Shown: in pieces, positions 43,713 to 55,500 of the stretch
Position numbering within the stretch: position 1 is the stretch's first letter
Layout of the letters: each line of letters opens with the position of its first letter
Assembly (NCBI GenBank): GCA_905331475.1
Contig: CAJNYU010002345.1
Span: 86,416 to 150,415 of the forward strand
Origin: Rotaria socialis
Taxonomy: Eukaryota; Rotifera; Eurotatoria; Philodinida; Philodinidae
Length of the DNA stretch: 64,000 nucleotides
Direction: 5' to 3'
Made by a program: the position numbers and the translations under genes
The notes under the pieces: generated by a model
Told to the model about the DNA's origin: nothing
The model's input: the letters and a program-made list of their open reading frames with translations, nothing else
Database searches by the model: none

Positions 43713-44452
43713 TGTTTTTGTTTTCTAGGCTAAATATTTAAAGATAAATATTTTCGAAAAGGAAACAATAATATAAAGCTAAAATGAAAAACGTGTGAAT
43801 AACGACAAATGTTATATGACATAATCGTAAATCATAGAAATAAATATTGATTTCATTTAAAATATTTATTTGTGATAAAATGTTTCGTTTGTGATGTGAT
43901 ATTGATTAATAAGAAATGTAACCATAGGAGGCGTTGTTCGCCTGATAAGCATTTTTAACTCGAGATCAAATGTATTGTATAGTTAAAAAAGAAGTTAAAT
44001 ATTAAGAAAAGTCTGTGATTTCACTATACTGCACTGTCAGGCAATTGTTTTTGAATCAATAGCATGATTTTTCTTAGAGAAGTCGTGTATAGAGACATAT
44101 TTCAAAAACAAAACTGTTGCTGTTTGAATCTATCGTACTTGCCGAACAGCAGGCAGCACGATAGGAAATACTTGCAAAATAAAAATTATTCTGATTAATA
44201 TTTGTCTGTGGAAAGTTTTAAATTAAAAATGAAACTGCAACATTCACTTTAAACATACCTTCGTTGAAAGTTTTGCCAAGCATTCGAGTTTTAAGAATAC
44301 ATATCATCGGTAAAATGAATTTTTCAATGTATTACGTTTTTTAGATTGATTATTTTCTTCTTTCACTGAATTATTTCTATATGAATGTTTTCTTTTTTCA
44401 TATCATCTATTGACTTCAGTTCTAATGATTGATAAAATATATAATTTATGAT
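43713..44452. other. Upstream region of GPCR copy 1, no gene
   Basis: AT-rich DNA without convincing frames; presumed 5' flank of the receptor gene. Confidence 0.45.
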
Positions 44453-44794
44453 CAGGGTTGCCACCTCTTCCGCTTTTTGCGGAAAGTTTCCGCTATTTTC
44501 CCGCTGTTTCACTTTTTCGTATGAAATGTGTTGCATATCAAATCTACGTACAGAATAATATTTGATATTATTGAACCAATTCTTATTGTTCACAAATACC
44601 GTGAGCCATCATTCTTTTATGTTTTGAAGCTTTGATGAAATAAAAAGAAATCCAATAAATATGAAAAAAAAATGCCTAATATTCTCAGAAGCACCACAAA
44701 TCTGCAACAATATAAGCTTCCGCTTTTTTCCCGCTTTTTATGTTTTTCTTTCCGCTATTTTCCGCGCTTTGGATTTCATCAGATGGCAACCCTG
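44453..44794. mobile_element. Non-autonomous hAT element (MITE), 342 bp
   Basis: The element begins CAGGGTTGCCACCTCT and ends AGATGGCAACCCTG, near-perfect terminal inverted repeats of about 14 bp. It is flanked by the identical 8-bp direct repeat TTTATGAT at 44445-44452 and 44795-44802, the target-site duplication size of hAT transposases. Just inside each end are copies of TTTCCGCTATTTTCC and related TCCGCTTTTT motifs, typical transposase-binding subterminal repeats. No coding capacity. The perfect target duplication points to a fairly recent insertion. Confidence 0.93.
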
Positions 44795-44802
44795 TTTATG
44801 AT

Positions 44803-45264
44803 CTTTAAGATTTATTCTATACTAAATATTCATAATTTAAAAGCGTTCCAATTATTGAAATCATCGGAAGACATCATTTTATTCTTGCTTTTTTTTACGC
44901 GCATCTGTATATTTAACATTTCCTTTGTAAAAAAAAATTATTTTATTCAATATTATTCTGTTGAAGACATGACACGACTAAAAAACATTTGTACAATGAC
45001 AACTTATTTTATTCATAGCTATATAGCCCGAAGTAAAAACACGAAAAAACATAATAGAGAATATTTTTTGTTTGTCACATTAAAGTTTCGCTTTCCTCGA
45101 TACCCTTTGATACCGGTGACGACGTAAAAAGTAGTTTTTTTCTTTCTAGAAATTGTTGGCACAATAATTTGTCAACATTTCTGAATTGAAAATAAACATA
45201 CTACTTGACATTTTTCTTTTTTTGAAAATCTAACATACACACATACAGAAAACACAATACAATC
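44803..45264. other. Upstream region of the KY-like gene
   Basis: AT-rich DNA between the hAT MITE and the next start codon. No gene; presumably promoter and 5' UTR of the KY-like gene. Confidence 0.45.
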
Positions 45265-46941
45265 ATGGTGATAAGTTCAACTTTAACAACGCAACTCGAA
45301 AATATCCATGCACCAGTACCATTAAGTCGAACTCGACCAAGATCAGTACCTGTTTACGCGACAGGATCGCCTGCACTGAGCACGCCCAGTCCAACTCGTT
45401 CACATCATCGTCGACGTCACAAACAAAAAATATCCATTGATGATAAGCCACCATTTATTAATTATGCCTCATCGTATATTAATCCATATCTTTCTCTACA
45501 ACCTGTTCAAGTTTATCATCAGTCTCGTCGTCATGTTCGTTCGAGTAGTAGCAGTTCAAAACGAAAATCTAAGAAACAAAAATCACCAGATGATTTACTT
45601 GAAACAAATGAAGCTAATGAAATTCACGAGAGAATCATGTCAACACAGTTAGCACGAAATCATCGTCCTATTGACATAAGACCTTTAGATGCAAGTGCGT
45701 TCGATAAAAGTTTTTGCCAAAAACGTCAAATGATAATTGACAATCCATTCTATCGTGAAAAAGTTGACTCATGGAAAGTTTCATCTGTTAATAATCTTAT
45801 TACGTTAATTAAAGAATTAACATTAGACAAAAATATTATTGATCGTATTTGGATTATTTATTATTGGATTTCACAAAATATTCAATATGATATTGACGCA
45901 GATTTTAGTAGTCGTCATCGACATCAAAAAGCTGAAGATGTTTTTCGCAGTGGTAAAAGTACATGTGAAGGTTATGCATCTCTTTTTAAAACACTATGCG
46001 ATGATCTTAATATTCATTGTGAAAAAATTCGTGGTTATGCAAAAGATTATTTTTTCAAAATAGATAAACCAGCATTTTCTCAATTCAATCATACATGGAA
46101 TGCTGTACAATTGAATAATCATCATTGGTATTTAATTGACACAGCATGGGGCGCCGGATTTATTGATAATCAGCATAAATATAAACAAGATCTTAAACCT
46201 CATTATTTTTTAACACATCCCGAACATATGATCTATAATCATTTACCTGAAGACGTCCGATGGCAACTGCTTTCGAAGCCAATTACAATGGAGGACTATC
46301 TTCAACTTCCACATATACATTCATATTATTTTATACATGGTCTTCATATAATTTCTCCTAGATTTTCGAGTATAGTGACATTTAATGCGAGTCAATCGTT
46401 TGCTGAAGTTTTAATTCAAACACCCGATGATATTCAATTGACATGTTCGATTAAAGATGATACTCGAAGTACGAGTCTTACTCAATATGATTCTACTCGT
46501 CAAGTATGGCAATGTTTATTTTCCCCATATAAAAGCGGTTTTCATACCTTGATTATTTTCGCTAAACAATTCTCGGAAATAAATTTATTTAAAAATGTTA
46601 TTGAGTTAGGTGTGACTGTACATTCAAGGGATTTTATCAAAGGAAAAACATTACCAATGACTTTTGGAAAGTTTAGCGAATATAAATGTCAAATTATCTC
46701 ACCATTGGATGGTGCTCTTAAACGTGGCACGAAAGTAACTATTCGTTGTCGTATTCCACATGCATTAAGTGCACGAATTTCACTCGATGGTGTTTGGCTG
46801 GATGAAGTTACATTAGTTAATGAAGTATTTAAACAACAAATTAATGTACCAGAACAAGAAGTGATTATTTACGCAAAATTTATGAATAAAAAAATGAACA
46901 AACACTATCATGGACTTATTAGATACACAGTAGAAAAATAA
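45265..46941 (+). CDS. Kyphoscoliosis-peptidase (KY)-like transglutaminase-fold protein
   Basis: An intronless 558-residue protein. The N-terminal 130 residues are basic and disordered (SHHRRRHKQKI, RSSSSSSKRKSKKQK). The transglutaminase-like core runs from about 175 to 300: WIIYYWISQNIQYDID, then the catalytic triad Cys at about 234 (GKSTCEGYASLF), His at about 276 (FNHTWNAVQL) and Asp at about 292 (LIDTAWGAG). The C-terminal half has beta-rich repeats seen in KY-family proteins (HPEHMIYNHLP, KSGFHTLIIFAK, RGTKVTIRCRIPHAL). KY-type proteins are muscle or cytoskeletal proteases or scaffolds in animals; the substrate is unknown here. All three triad residues are present, so it could be active. 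Lack of introns is notable among intron-rich neighbours. Confidence 0.9.
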   Translation: MVISSTLTTQLENIHAPVPLSRTRPRSVPVYATGSPALSTPSPTRSHHRRRHKQKISIDDKPPFINYASSYINPYLSLQPVQVYHQSRRHVRSSSSSSKRKSKKQKSPDDLLETNEANEIHERIMSTQLARNHRPIDIRPLDASAFDKSFCQKRQMIIDNPFYREKVDSWKVSSVNNLITLIKELTLDKNIIDRIWIIYYWISQNIQYDIDADFSSRHRHQKAEDVFRSGKSTCEGYASLFKTLCDDLNIHCEKIRGYAKDYFFKIDKPAFSQFNHTWNAVQLNNHHWYLIDTAWGAGFIDNQHKYKQDLKPHYFLTHPEHMIYNHLPEDVRWQLLSKPITMEDYLQLPHIHSYYFIHGLHIISPRFSSIVTFNASQSFAEVLIQTPDDIQLTCSIKDDTRSTSLTQYDSTRQVWQCLFSPYKSGFHTLIIFAKQFSEINLFKNVIELGVTVHSRDFIKGKTLPMTFGKFSEYKCQIISPLDGALKRGTKVTIRCRIPHALSARISLDGVWLDEVTLVNEVFKQQINVPEQEVIIYAKFMNKKMNKHYHGLIRYTVEK

Positions 46942-47409
46942 GACAACAAAAAAAATGTTGACATTTGTGAAAAAAATATAATTTGTATAATATGTGTGTT
47001 GGCTTTTTTTTTCTTCTACTCCTAAGGTACTGGAGTGAATTGAATGGAATTAATTAGTATGAGAATTTAATACTGTTTCTAAATATATATTTTTGAATTT
47101 TATTTTGCTGCAAATTTAATTGATTGAAAATAGCAATCTGTTGGTAAACTCGATTCATTCGTGCACTGATCAAAGCTGGTGTCTATAGAATAGAAAATTG
47201 AAGGTGGTATATGCGTTCTTAGGTCATGTTAACCTAAAGTTGACGTTGGTATTTTTTATTCCAAAGAGAGAAGGCGTACTCCCCAAGACGTCATCATAAT
47301 GTTTTTAAATTAGTTTTCACACGTTATCGTTTTATTCCTAGTATAGAGACGATCACAATTTGATAAATATGATGGAAATGGATAGAACAAGATCATGACA
47401 ATCTGTTTT
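46942..47409. other. 3' flank of the KY-like gene, no gene seen
   Basis: AT-rich; contains likely 3' UTR. No supported frame. Confidence 0.45.
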
Positions 47410-47885
47410 TGCTCAATAATTTTTCATTTGTGAATCTAAATACTTATCACTAATATAGATTGTATGATTAGCTACGATAGAATCTATTACATGATGAATA
47501 ATAGCCCGGATGCCATCAGAAAAGTTGGCGTATATTGTTTTGCTTTCGATCTCATTAGCAATAAATATCGTTTGAACGACTAAATACTTTTGACAATGAT
47601 TTTCATTTAATACTTCGATAGTAGATCTAAGTCGGGTAAGCCGCTAATGGTATCAGATCAAATCTATTCATCACTTATCAATTTCTTTGAATTTCTGAAG
47701 ACTAAAAAATCTAGCAGACATTCATCAATAGCGGAAGAGGTCAATTCGATATCTATATTGTTTACGTCGAAAGGATATTTCAAGAGTGAGCTATAAGAAT
47801 CAGCTACTTTTAAATCATCCTGTATTTCAATAAATTGAAATATATTTTTTGCGTACATCACGAGTGATGATAATCTAGTAGTCAA
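47410..47885 (-). pseudogene. Frame-broken fragment of an unrecognised gene
   Basis: Two adjacent minus-strand open stretches in different frames: first LVMYAKNIFQFIEIQDDLKV and DVNNIDIELTSSAIDECLL (47885 to 47664), then NENHCQKYLVVQTIFIANEI, TIYANFSDGIRAIIHHVIDS and ISDKYLDSQMKNY (about 47636 to 47415). Composition is protein-like in both. No splice sites join them, so a frameshifted relic is likelier than a live gene. Confidence 0.4.
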
Positions 47886-48429
47886 AAGAATTCAAAATAT
47901 TTTTTTTGCAAATATTTTTCAAGAACATCATTCGTTGTTATATGTGAAAAATCAAGCTAATACCATATTTGATAGAGTCTATTTGATTCTAGAAAATGGC
48001 GTATTCAAAGATTTGCTCACAGTTTTTATCACAATGTATAACTACTTCACACAAAAAACAAATGTTGTAAACACATCGTTATGCCAAACACTATTAAGTT
48101 TTTGTTCTCAATTCGTCTACTTTGGCATACATAAGTAATAAAACAATATCCGATTTCTGATTGCATGAGAAAACTTATTATTCTTTGAAAATTGTTAAGT
48201 GCTATCCTAATGAGTGCAAATTTACATTATAATAATTCATCGAATTGTAAAATAAAAGAAGTTTAGTATTGTTGCTTTCCTATAAAGGAGATAGTAGAAT
48301 TGTTTTTACGAATTGTAGCTGTAAGGACTATCTGTGTGTTTATTGAGGCATTATGATAGATGAGTCTTCAAAGAGTTGAGCTTAAAATGAGAAACAAAAC
48401 ATTATACCAAAATAACTTTTGTTGAATAG
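47886..48429. other. No gene supported
   Basis: AT-rich. A plus-strand 67-codon frame (47935-48138) is hydrophobic and unsupported. Confidence 0.4.
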
Positions 48430-48437
48430 ATCTATTA

Positions 48438-48580
48438 AAGCCCCCGCCCCAAAATAGACGGCCACCCTATATGAGAAGACCACACCCTGTATAAGGCCAT
48501 GTTCGGACAAAAATTCAAACGCCCTATTAGAAGGTTACGGCGTTCTAATACGTCTGTAATTTCTCAGATTCGAATAGGAT
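48438..48580. mobile_element. DNA-transposon terminal fragment
   Basis: A GC-richer island with repeated short motifs (GGCCACCCTATATGAGAAG, then ACCACACCCTGTATAAGGCC, then CGCCCTATTAGAAGG) recalls the subterminal arrays of Tigger/pogo-type elements and the similar TATAAGAG motifs at 14892-15067. No second end or target duplication was found. Confidence 0.4.
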
Positions 48581-49258
48581 AGCTATATATCACATCACCA
48601 ACGAATGAGAAAGATAAATAATATAAGACTCTGCTCGATATGTGGAAAAAAAATTGTCTCTAAATTAGTATAAAAAAANTGAATGTGTATATGGTTAGAC
48701 GAGACAAGATGACATCCTCGACTTCGTAAGAAATTCAATGTTTATATACATGATTTTCTTAATGAATTAAGCAATCTAATATTAATTTTACATCCTGTTT
48801 AATTAGTTGACAAAAGTTCAGCTATCGGAAACTCATCTATCATGTCGAACATATATTCTAATGGAGATATATTTGTAAGATAGAAGATTCTAGATTTATT
48901 TGATTGTTGTTAGAAATTCATGACTATTCATTACTAACAAGAAAAACAAAAGGTTCACTTGACTTTTCAAGAATATAAAAATATTGCTGCAAAAATAATT
49001 TTCTCTACCATCTAAATTCTTCTAGAATATGATAAACTAAATAATATAATTGTATAGCTAATCAATAGTGTAAGGACAAATAATACATTTTTTCTTGCTT
49101 CAGTATAAAATGTAATTTGGCGTATATTGTCTTTGATGTATTCTTGTCATGTTGTGAATAGGCGAAGAAATATTGCATTGAATATTTATTACAATATTTT
49201 CTAAATTTTTAGAAAAATAAAATTTGACTGTACAAGGAAAGTATTAAACGCTCATTTA
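48581..49258. other. No gene; single undetermined base at 48679
   Basis: AT-rich 3' flank of GPCR copy 2. One ambiguous base (n) after a poly-A run at 48679 probably marks an unresolved homopolymer. Confidence 0.5.
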
Positions 49259-50362
49259 TTATTGATTATAAAAGTTCGAAATATAACTGCTGCCATTCAA
49301 CGATGGCATTGGTGTTTGATAGTCATCAAATTCATCAATTGAATAGAGTCGATTTTCATAGCGGCCAGCGTCTGGATATGTTCGTTCTGTTAATTCAATA
49401 TCATTCGTTTTTGGTTTGATACGAAATATCCGATGGAATAAAAGAATAACTTGTTGTCGAAATATATCGGATGAATAATAATATAAATAGAAATTGAATG
49501 CTAAAGATCCATAGGATGGTATACGTAAAAGATCGAAAGCAAATGCAACACTATCATATGTGTCATTTGTATTGGTTGACGATGAAATGTGCGTATAGAC
49601 TCCGGCTAGGATTGTTATTGGAAGATTACAAAGAATTAAGGAAACAGAACTAACTAAAAGTAATGTTATTAATGAACGATCAAGATTACGTTTGCGAAGT
49701 TTAACACGTCGTTTATATTGATCATGAATTATAAATGCATTACATATTGTAACTATAAGAAAAGGAAATAAAGCATACGTTGTCAGATCAATCCATGGCC
49801 AAACATTATGAAAAAATGCTACATATTTTGGATAATGTGGATTTGCATCGCAATTGTCAGCAGCATTGGAACTGAAATCTCCAATAAAAACTGTTGTTAA
49901 ATGAACATTCTTTACGATAAAAACGATCATTATTATCGATGAAACAATCGTCGCTAATTTTTGCGTAGCATATATTCGTGCTGTAATGGGATATTTGACT
50001 TTAAGATAACGATCAACTGATATGGCTACTATCATCCATGAAGTCATATCCATAGATACATATACAAGAAAATCTCGAGCGCGACAATAGGTAGCATTCG
50101 GTATTGCAACGCGATAGCCAATATTTAAACAATGATGAAGACCGCCGATTAATGCGATTGTATCAAATACAGCAAGTAATAGAAAATAAACACCACATGA
50201 AGTACGATGAAGTTTAGTTACAGAGAAAAGTAATGACGAAAGTAAATTACCCACGACACCAAGTAAAAACACAATCGGATAGACAATAGCATAAATATAA
50301 TGGCTTATGTCTTCAAGATTTTGTTGTTTAACAACACGTTTTAGTGAATCAGAACTATTCAT
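49259..50362 (-). CDS. Rhodopsin-like G-protein-coupled receptor, copy 2
   Basis: A 367-residue seven-transmembrane receptor, co-linear with copy 1 from TM1 to TM7: GVVGNLLSSLLFSVTKL, FLLLAVFDTIALIGGLHHCL, ISVDRYLKVKYP (a true DRY), WPWIDLTTYALFPFLIV, RKRNLDRSLITLLLVSS and NFYLYYYSSDIFRQQ. It differs by a longer cytosolic tail ending SLNGSSYISNFYNQ that is rich in Ser/Thr/Asp. The start was taken at ATG 50362 (MNSSDSLKRVVKQQ); the frame stays open upstream for 32 codons, but its outermost triplet is TTG, and that extension (SFFFCTSFLVSLTF) is probably 5' UTR. Same ligand class as copy 1; agonist unknown. Confidence 0.9.
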   Translation of the reverse strand: MNSSDSLKRVVKQQNLEDISHYIYAIVYPIVFLLGVVGNLLSSLLFSVTKLHRTSCGVYFLLLAVFDTIALIGGLHHCLNIGYRVAIPNATYCRARDFLVYVSMDMTSWMIVAISVDRYLKVKYPITARIYATQKLATIVSSIIMIVFIVKNVHLTTVFIGDFSSNAADNCDANPHYPKYVAFFHNVWPWIDLTTYALFPFLIVTICNAFIIHDQYKRRVKLRKRNLDRSLITLLLVSSVSLILCNLPITILAGVYTHISSSTNTNDTYDSVAFAFDLLRIPSYGSLAFNFYLYYYSSDIFRQQVILLFHRIFRIKPKTNDIELTERTYPDAGRYENRLYSIDEFDDYQTPMPSLNGSSYISNFYNQ

Positions 50363-52567
50363 ATGTCTTTTAATATTTTGTCGTCGATCGATATCATAGA
50401 AGGTTAAAGAGACTAGAAAGGAAGTACAGAAGAAAAATGAATGCCTGATCCAACACAATTGTTATCAGCTTTAATAGTAATTCGTAGATGAGAAAAAGCA
50501 AAGAAAACACACACATTGATGAGTCATTGTTACTCCTTTAAAAAAACATTTTTGTTCGGTTATATCTATTTTTTTGATTTCTCTTTTGTTTCGGCCTCCA
50601 CTTATAAAGCATCATTATCTAAAAGAATTTCTGTTTAGTCATATTTCATATAACAAAATTGATACTTCTTTTCAAAAGAATGTTTCTCGAGAGAACTCTT
50701 AAGATCATTTTCTGTCAAAAGAGAACTCATCGAAAAGGAACAATAATTACTAAGAATAAAAATGCAGAAGTGTATCGTAAAAATAAAAACTAATATCTCA
50801 TTAAATTTTGTCTGGACTCCTTTGAAAGAATCAATAATTTTCTAAGCATAAATAAAAACTCTTTCTATTATTTCATGGATCGAAAAAACAACAAGAAGAA
50901 AGAACCTACTTTGATGTTTTTATTTATATCTACCAGTGAATATCCAGCTCGTTCTTATCTTCGTAAGCTAAGTGCATAACCCTTCTTACACCATTATTTT
51001 TTTAAACATGATGTTTATTATTCAGTACTGTATTTTCTTCTTCTTCTTCTAGAACTAATGTAAGCAAAATAATAAGTAAAACAAAAAGGAACGAAATAAT
51101 AAACTTCAAACGCTAGTATTCATAGATCTATAATAGAAGGAGTACCAAAATAATTGGAAATCCCATAAAAAAATATATATGCAAGCCGTTGTTTTATTTT
51201 CAAGTAATAGTATTAATGATGTGTTGATTATATGTTAATGTAGGCATAGATCTGTGATATCTCATATTATCGTTCATTATCTTTTTTGTCTATTATTATA
51301 CCTATATAATATTTAACAGAAAGCAAACGCTTTACTACTCCTATAATTATAGTACACGTCATCAAATGGTCGAGATCTATCACATCGGACTTTGGTCTGT
51401 CGACTTTTTCCTTTGCAGTATTTATAAACAGGACATGATTCACGATGTAGAACATCATGGCACTCTTTTGATTCTATTTTAACGATATCTTTAATTTACG
51501 TTACGTAGTAGACCTTTTTTGTTTACTAATCAACCTATAAAAAGATCTTATGACAATTCTAAATACGTTGTAGCCCAAAGAATACTTATGACAATTTGTA
51601 AAATTCTCAGCTTAAAATCTTAACAAACATTCACGATTTAGACTATCTCTAAACTACATATTCCATATTTTGTGTCTTCGTAGTATAGTATTTCATAAAA
51701 ATCTCGGAATACAACTACTAAAGCCAGTTCTATAGTAGCTATTCCTTGATGAAGACCTTCAAAATGGTAAAAGATAATTGCGACTGATACTCCTATGACG
51801 CGAATTCAAATGCCATATACGAAACGAGCATAGTAGCAACACATAATTAAAACCGAAAGGGTATGGTTTTATGCGTGAAAGATATTTCCTGAATCAAGTA
51901 ATATTGCTTTCTTTTAATCATAGCCAAATACTATATATAATGTACTGTGACGAAACACAATTAATTCTCATAAAATGTTAGAGGTCTATTGTCACAATAA
52001 AACGAACACATTCAGTGACTCTACGTCTTCACATCTTTCAGGATGCAATAGATTTCTAAACATGAATACAAGACAAAATCAAAAAAATTTCCGTTTAACT
52101 ACGGAAAAAGCAACGTACTCTTTGTTTTCTTATTGATATTGACCAGTGAATATCAAGTTCTTTCGTCTCTACATGAGCCAACTGTATCACTCTCATTGTA
52201 TTATCATATTTTTAAACGATCTTTATTATTCAGTACTGTTTTTTTTTTCTTCTTTTAGAACTAAACTAAGCAAAAAAGAACAAAATCATGGAAAGTAATG
52301 AAAAGACTTTCAGTATAGTAATAACAATAACAACAATAGTAACACACACCCCACACAAAAGAAAACAGAAGAAAATAACAAACTTCACACATGTGTATGT
52401 ATAGATGTATTTTATAATACATGTTAACTGTCGAAACAAACATACAAAAGAAAAAAAACGAAAATGTTTTGTCGAGAAATAACTAAAGTTTAGATGAATA
52501 GCAAAAAAAAAAGCTATTTATATATGTATAGTTTGTGTTCACTTTATTAGATAAAGTGAAATTGTTT
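50363..52567. other. 2.2 kb intergenic region with an internal direct duplication
   Basis: No gene. Two diverged direct copies of a stretch of about 270 bp lie at 50815-51085 and 52030-52285; see the separate repeat entry. The rest is AT-rich. Confidence 0.5.
50815..52285. repeat. Two diverged direct repeats about 1.2 kb apart
   Basis: The blocks ACCAGTGAATATC(C/A)A, TTTTTAAAC and TTTATTATTCAGTACTGT, then a CTTCTTC run and TAGAACTAA, occur in the same order near 50932 and near 52141. Offset is about 1,209 bp. Neither copy is coding. Confidence 0.75.
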
Positions 52568-55500
52568 TTAAATAAAAATAAGTTGTAAGAGAGAAGATGA
52601 TAATTGAAATGCTTCTTGACTTTTAATCATTTGAATAAAATTAATTTCATCCATGCCTTTTATTCTATTTAAAAGATATTCAAGATGTATTGAGCAGTTT
52701 GTTTTAAATGCAGTTTGTTCAAATAGAAGATTTTCAACTTGATCTGAATTATGTATCAATAGATGTGGCATTAGAATTTTCAAGCGAATATATATAACAT
52801 TTAATATAGCTTGTTTTAATGATTCACGACGTGGATCAACAAAATCCGATGAATATCTTTGATCGTATGATATCAATTGAGTTGAAGAATGAAATGATGT
52901 TGGAGATTCTGATGATGTTGAACATTGGGTGCATGCACTTGGCCAACGAAGATCTGTTGTGATGGCTTGTAAACGATATATTAAACGAGGATCAATCAAA
53001 GGCTCATTAGCAAATAATGGTATATTTATATTATATCGATTAAAATTTACTGCTTGCGCTGATTTCTGTTGTTTGTTTAAAATTTTTTGTGGTATCGAAA
53101 CTTCAGTTAAATTAAGTACCGATCGAGGACTTTGATTATGAAGAATAGATGCCTTCGAAGAAGGAGAAAAAAAGAAAACTCAAATAAGAAGAAATGGTTT
53201 ATAATAAAAATTACCGATAATGATGAGCATGATGATGTTGATAAACGATGAGAATCCAAAGAACAAGTATCCGCCAGAACTTAAAGAGAGTAATATATAT
53301 ATATATATATAATAATTCATGGCAACTTCATGTAGAATATCCTGTTGATCATTACAGCGGTTTTGCATGTGTCACATTTCGATTTCAGTGATTAATATTC
53401 ATCTATAGGTATTGTATATATAATATACTATCGATCTGAAACTTATACATCTTAGCTAGCGTAAGTTCTACAAAAATGTTTCAAAAGTTTTATCTTCAAG
53501 GTAAACGATTTACATCTAAATTTTTTGAAATTAGAAGATTTAAGTTTTTCGAAACGTTAAAAAAGTACGAAATATATAAGGTCTTATCGATTACGAAAGA
53601 AACCAAAGGACTAATATTGGTAGAGTAGTTTCTTGAAAAGCTGTTTGTCACTATTAAACTGAACATCTGCAAGTTTTGATCTATGATTTTGATAACTCGA
53701 AGACTGGTAAATCTTCGATGAATCGTTTGGGTACACAGATCATTATTAGGAATTCATTGTGGCAACTTTCAAATGATTAAAAGCATAGTTCTCGATTCTT
53801 GTTTTTTAAATTATTCACTCCTTCCAAGCGCCAGTCCCTTTTGTTTAAAATCTTGTTTCATACTGAAAAACCTTACTTCGTGTAAATGATGGATTGGATA
53901 AAATAGGAGATGCAAATGTTTTAGCAGAAGAAGGAGAAGATTCGATAATTTTATTGTATGCATCATTTCTAATGAGCTTTGCTGTATCACTGTCTATTTC
54001 ATCATCGTCGAAATCATCGTCATCATCTGAACATGGTACAATAATAATATAATCTTGTGGAATTGTATCCATCATATCGTTTCTAGGAGTTCGAAAATTA
54101 TCGAGAGAGAAAACGACGGAATCATCATTCAGTTGCGGTAATGCTGGAGATGGTGTAGCACTTTGATTAGGTGCAATCGTTTCCATATTTCCTTCATTTT
54201 GAATGGCTTGTTTGACTTTATTCGTAACAGATACAAGATTATCACCACTAGCTTTCGATGACACTACATTGATAGCTTGCGGCTGATCTTCATGTGAAAT
54301 TGCTGGCGATATTGCTTCATACGCAGATGGTAAATGTTCAGTATTTGTATGTGACATCATTTCATTCGTTGCTTGTGGTAAAGCTTCATTAGTAGTTTGT
54401 GACGCATCTTCGTGCGAAGGTACAGGTGAAACATCTTCAAATATAGGTAGTACATATTCATCATTCGTTTTCGATACTGTGTCATTAATTGGCGAAGATA
54501 GAATCAAATTATTATTCATTGTCAAAGTTCCATGTATACCAAAATCAAGATGTTGAACGGCAGCAATCATTTTTTGATCACGCTCATAAATATTTTCTTT
54601 TTCTAATGTAAACATGGGCTGTATGGTATCTGAAACAAATAAATAAATTTATAATCCATAGTAGCAATTTGTTGTTTCAGTTTTTTCACTACTCTTCTAT
54701 CAGAAATCATCTGTCTGTATCATGTTTGTCATAGAAATAGATCTTCAAATTCGTCTCTTTCTTACCCGGGCGACTTTCTTGTTCGACTGGTAAATCCATG
54801 TTGTCGGCTGATGGCTCGGACGATGTCGAAGTAGATGGTGATGCTAAAAACAAAAATCGTAGTGAAATTTTCATTCAGAAATAGGATCTATCATACTTGT
54901 CGATGTCGATTCTGTGTCCATAGACAAAGGATTATGAGAAATGGAAATGGGTGGTAAATCAATATTGTATATCGATAGATCAATTTGTGGTAATGAGAGT
55001 TGACATTTGTACTCAGGAGGTAAAATCGGTCGTTTCACCTTCTTTTTGACGATAGTTTTTTGAACTATTATAAATAAATAAATAAAATAAAAGTAAAACG
55101 ATTTACATATTTAATCAGCAGGCAAATTGTTTTTAACAAACCTGCTGGTTTTTCACTAGATGTTGACGAATTCGAGGATGATCCTATATCGATTTTATCT
55201 TTATTCAACGATGCAATGGAACTATTTGGCGGTACTCGTATGAAGTTCGGTTTATTATCAGGTTTTTCTTTGGCAAGTTCTGACGAATGAGATATTTGTT
55301 TTTTTGGTATTGAATTATTTAAACGTTTCAGTGGTTTATGATGTTCATGTGGTTTACTAATATTAACCGGTTTTGTTTTATTAGTCACTAAATTTGACGA
55401 TGTGGAAGACTCGTTTGGTTTTTGATTTTTTGCTTGTGGCATATTAGCTAGATTACTTATTTCATATGAAAATAAATCAACTCTATCCAATTTAAGTAAA

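Noticed and set aside
45263..45454. Minus-strand frame opposite the KY-like start
   Set aside because: Antisense shadow of the KY-like coding exon.
50363..50458. Upstream extension of GPCR copy 2 (SFFFCTSFLVSLTF) as a signal peptide
   Set aside because: The outermost codon is TTG, not ATG, and the paralogue starts directly before its TM1 region.
53180..53368. Apparent membrane protein frame (INIIMLIIIGNFYY)
   Set aside because: A 65-nt exon of the large gene (53279-53215) uses another frame here and fits both neighbouring splice phases.
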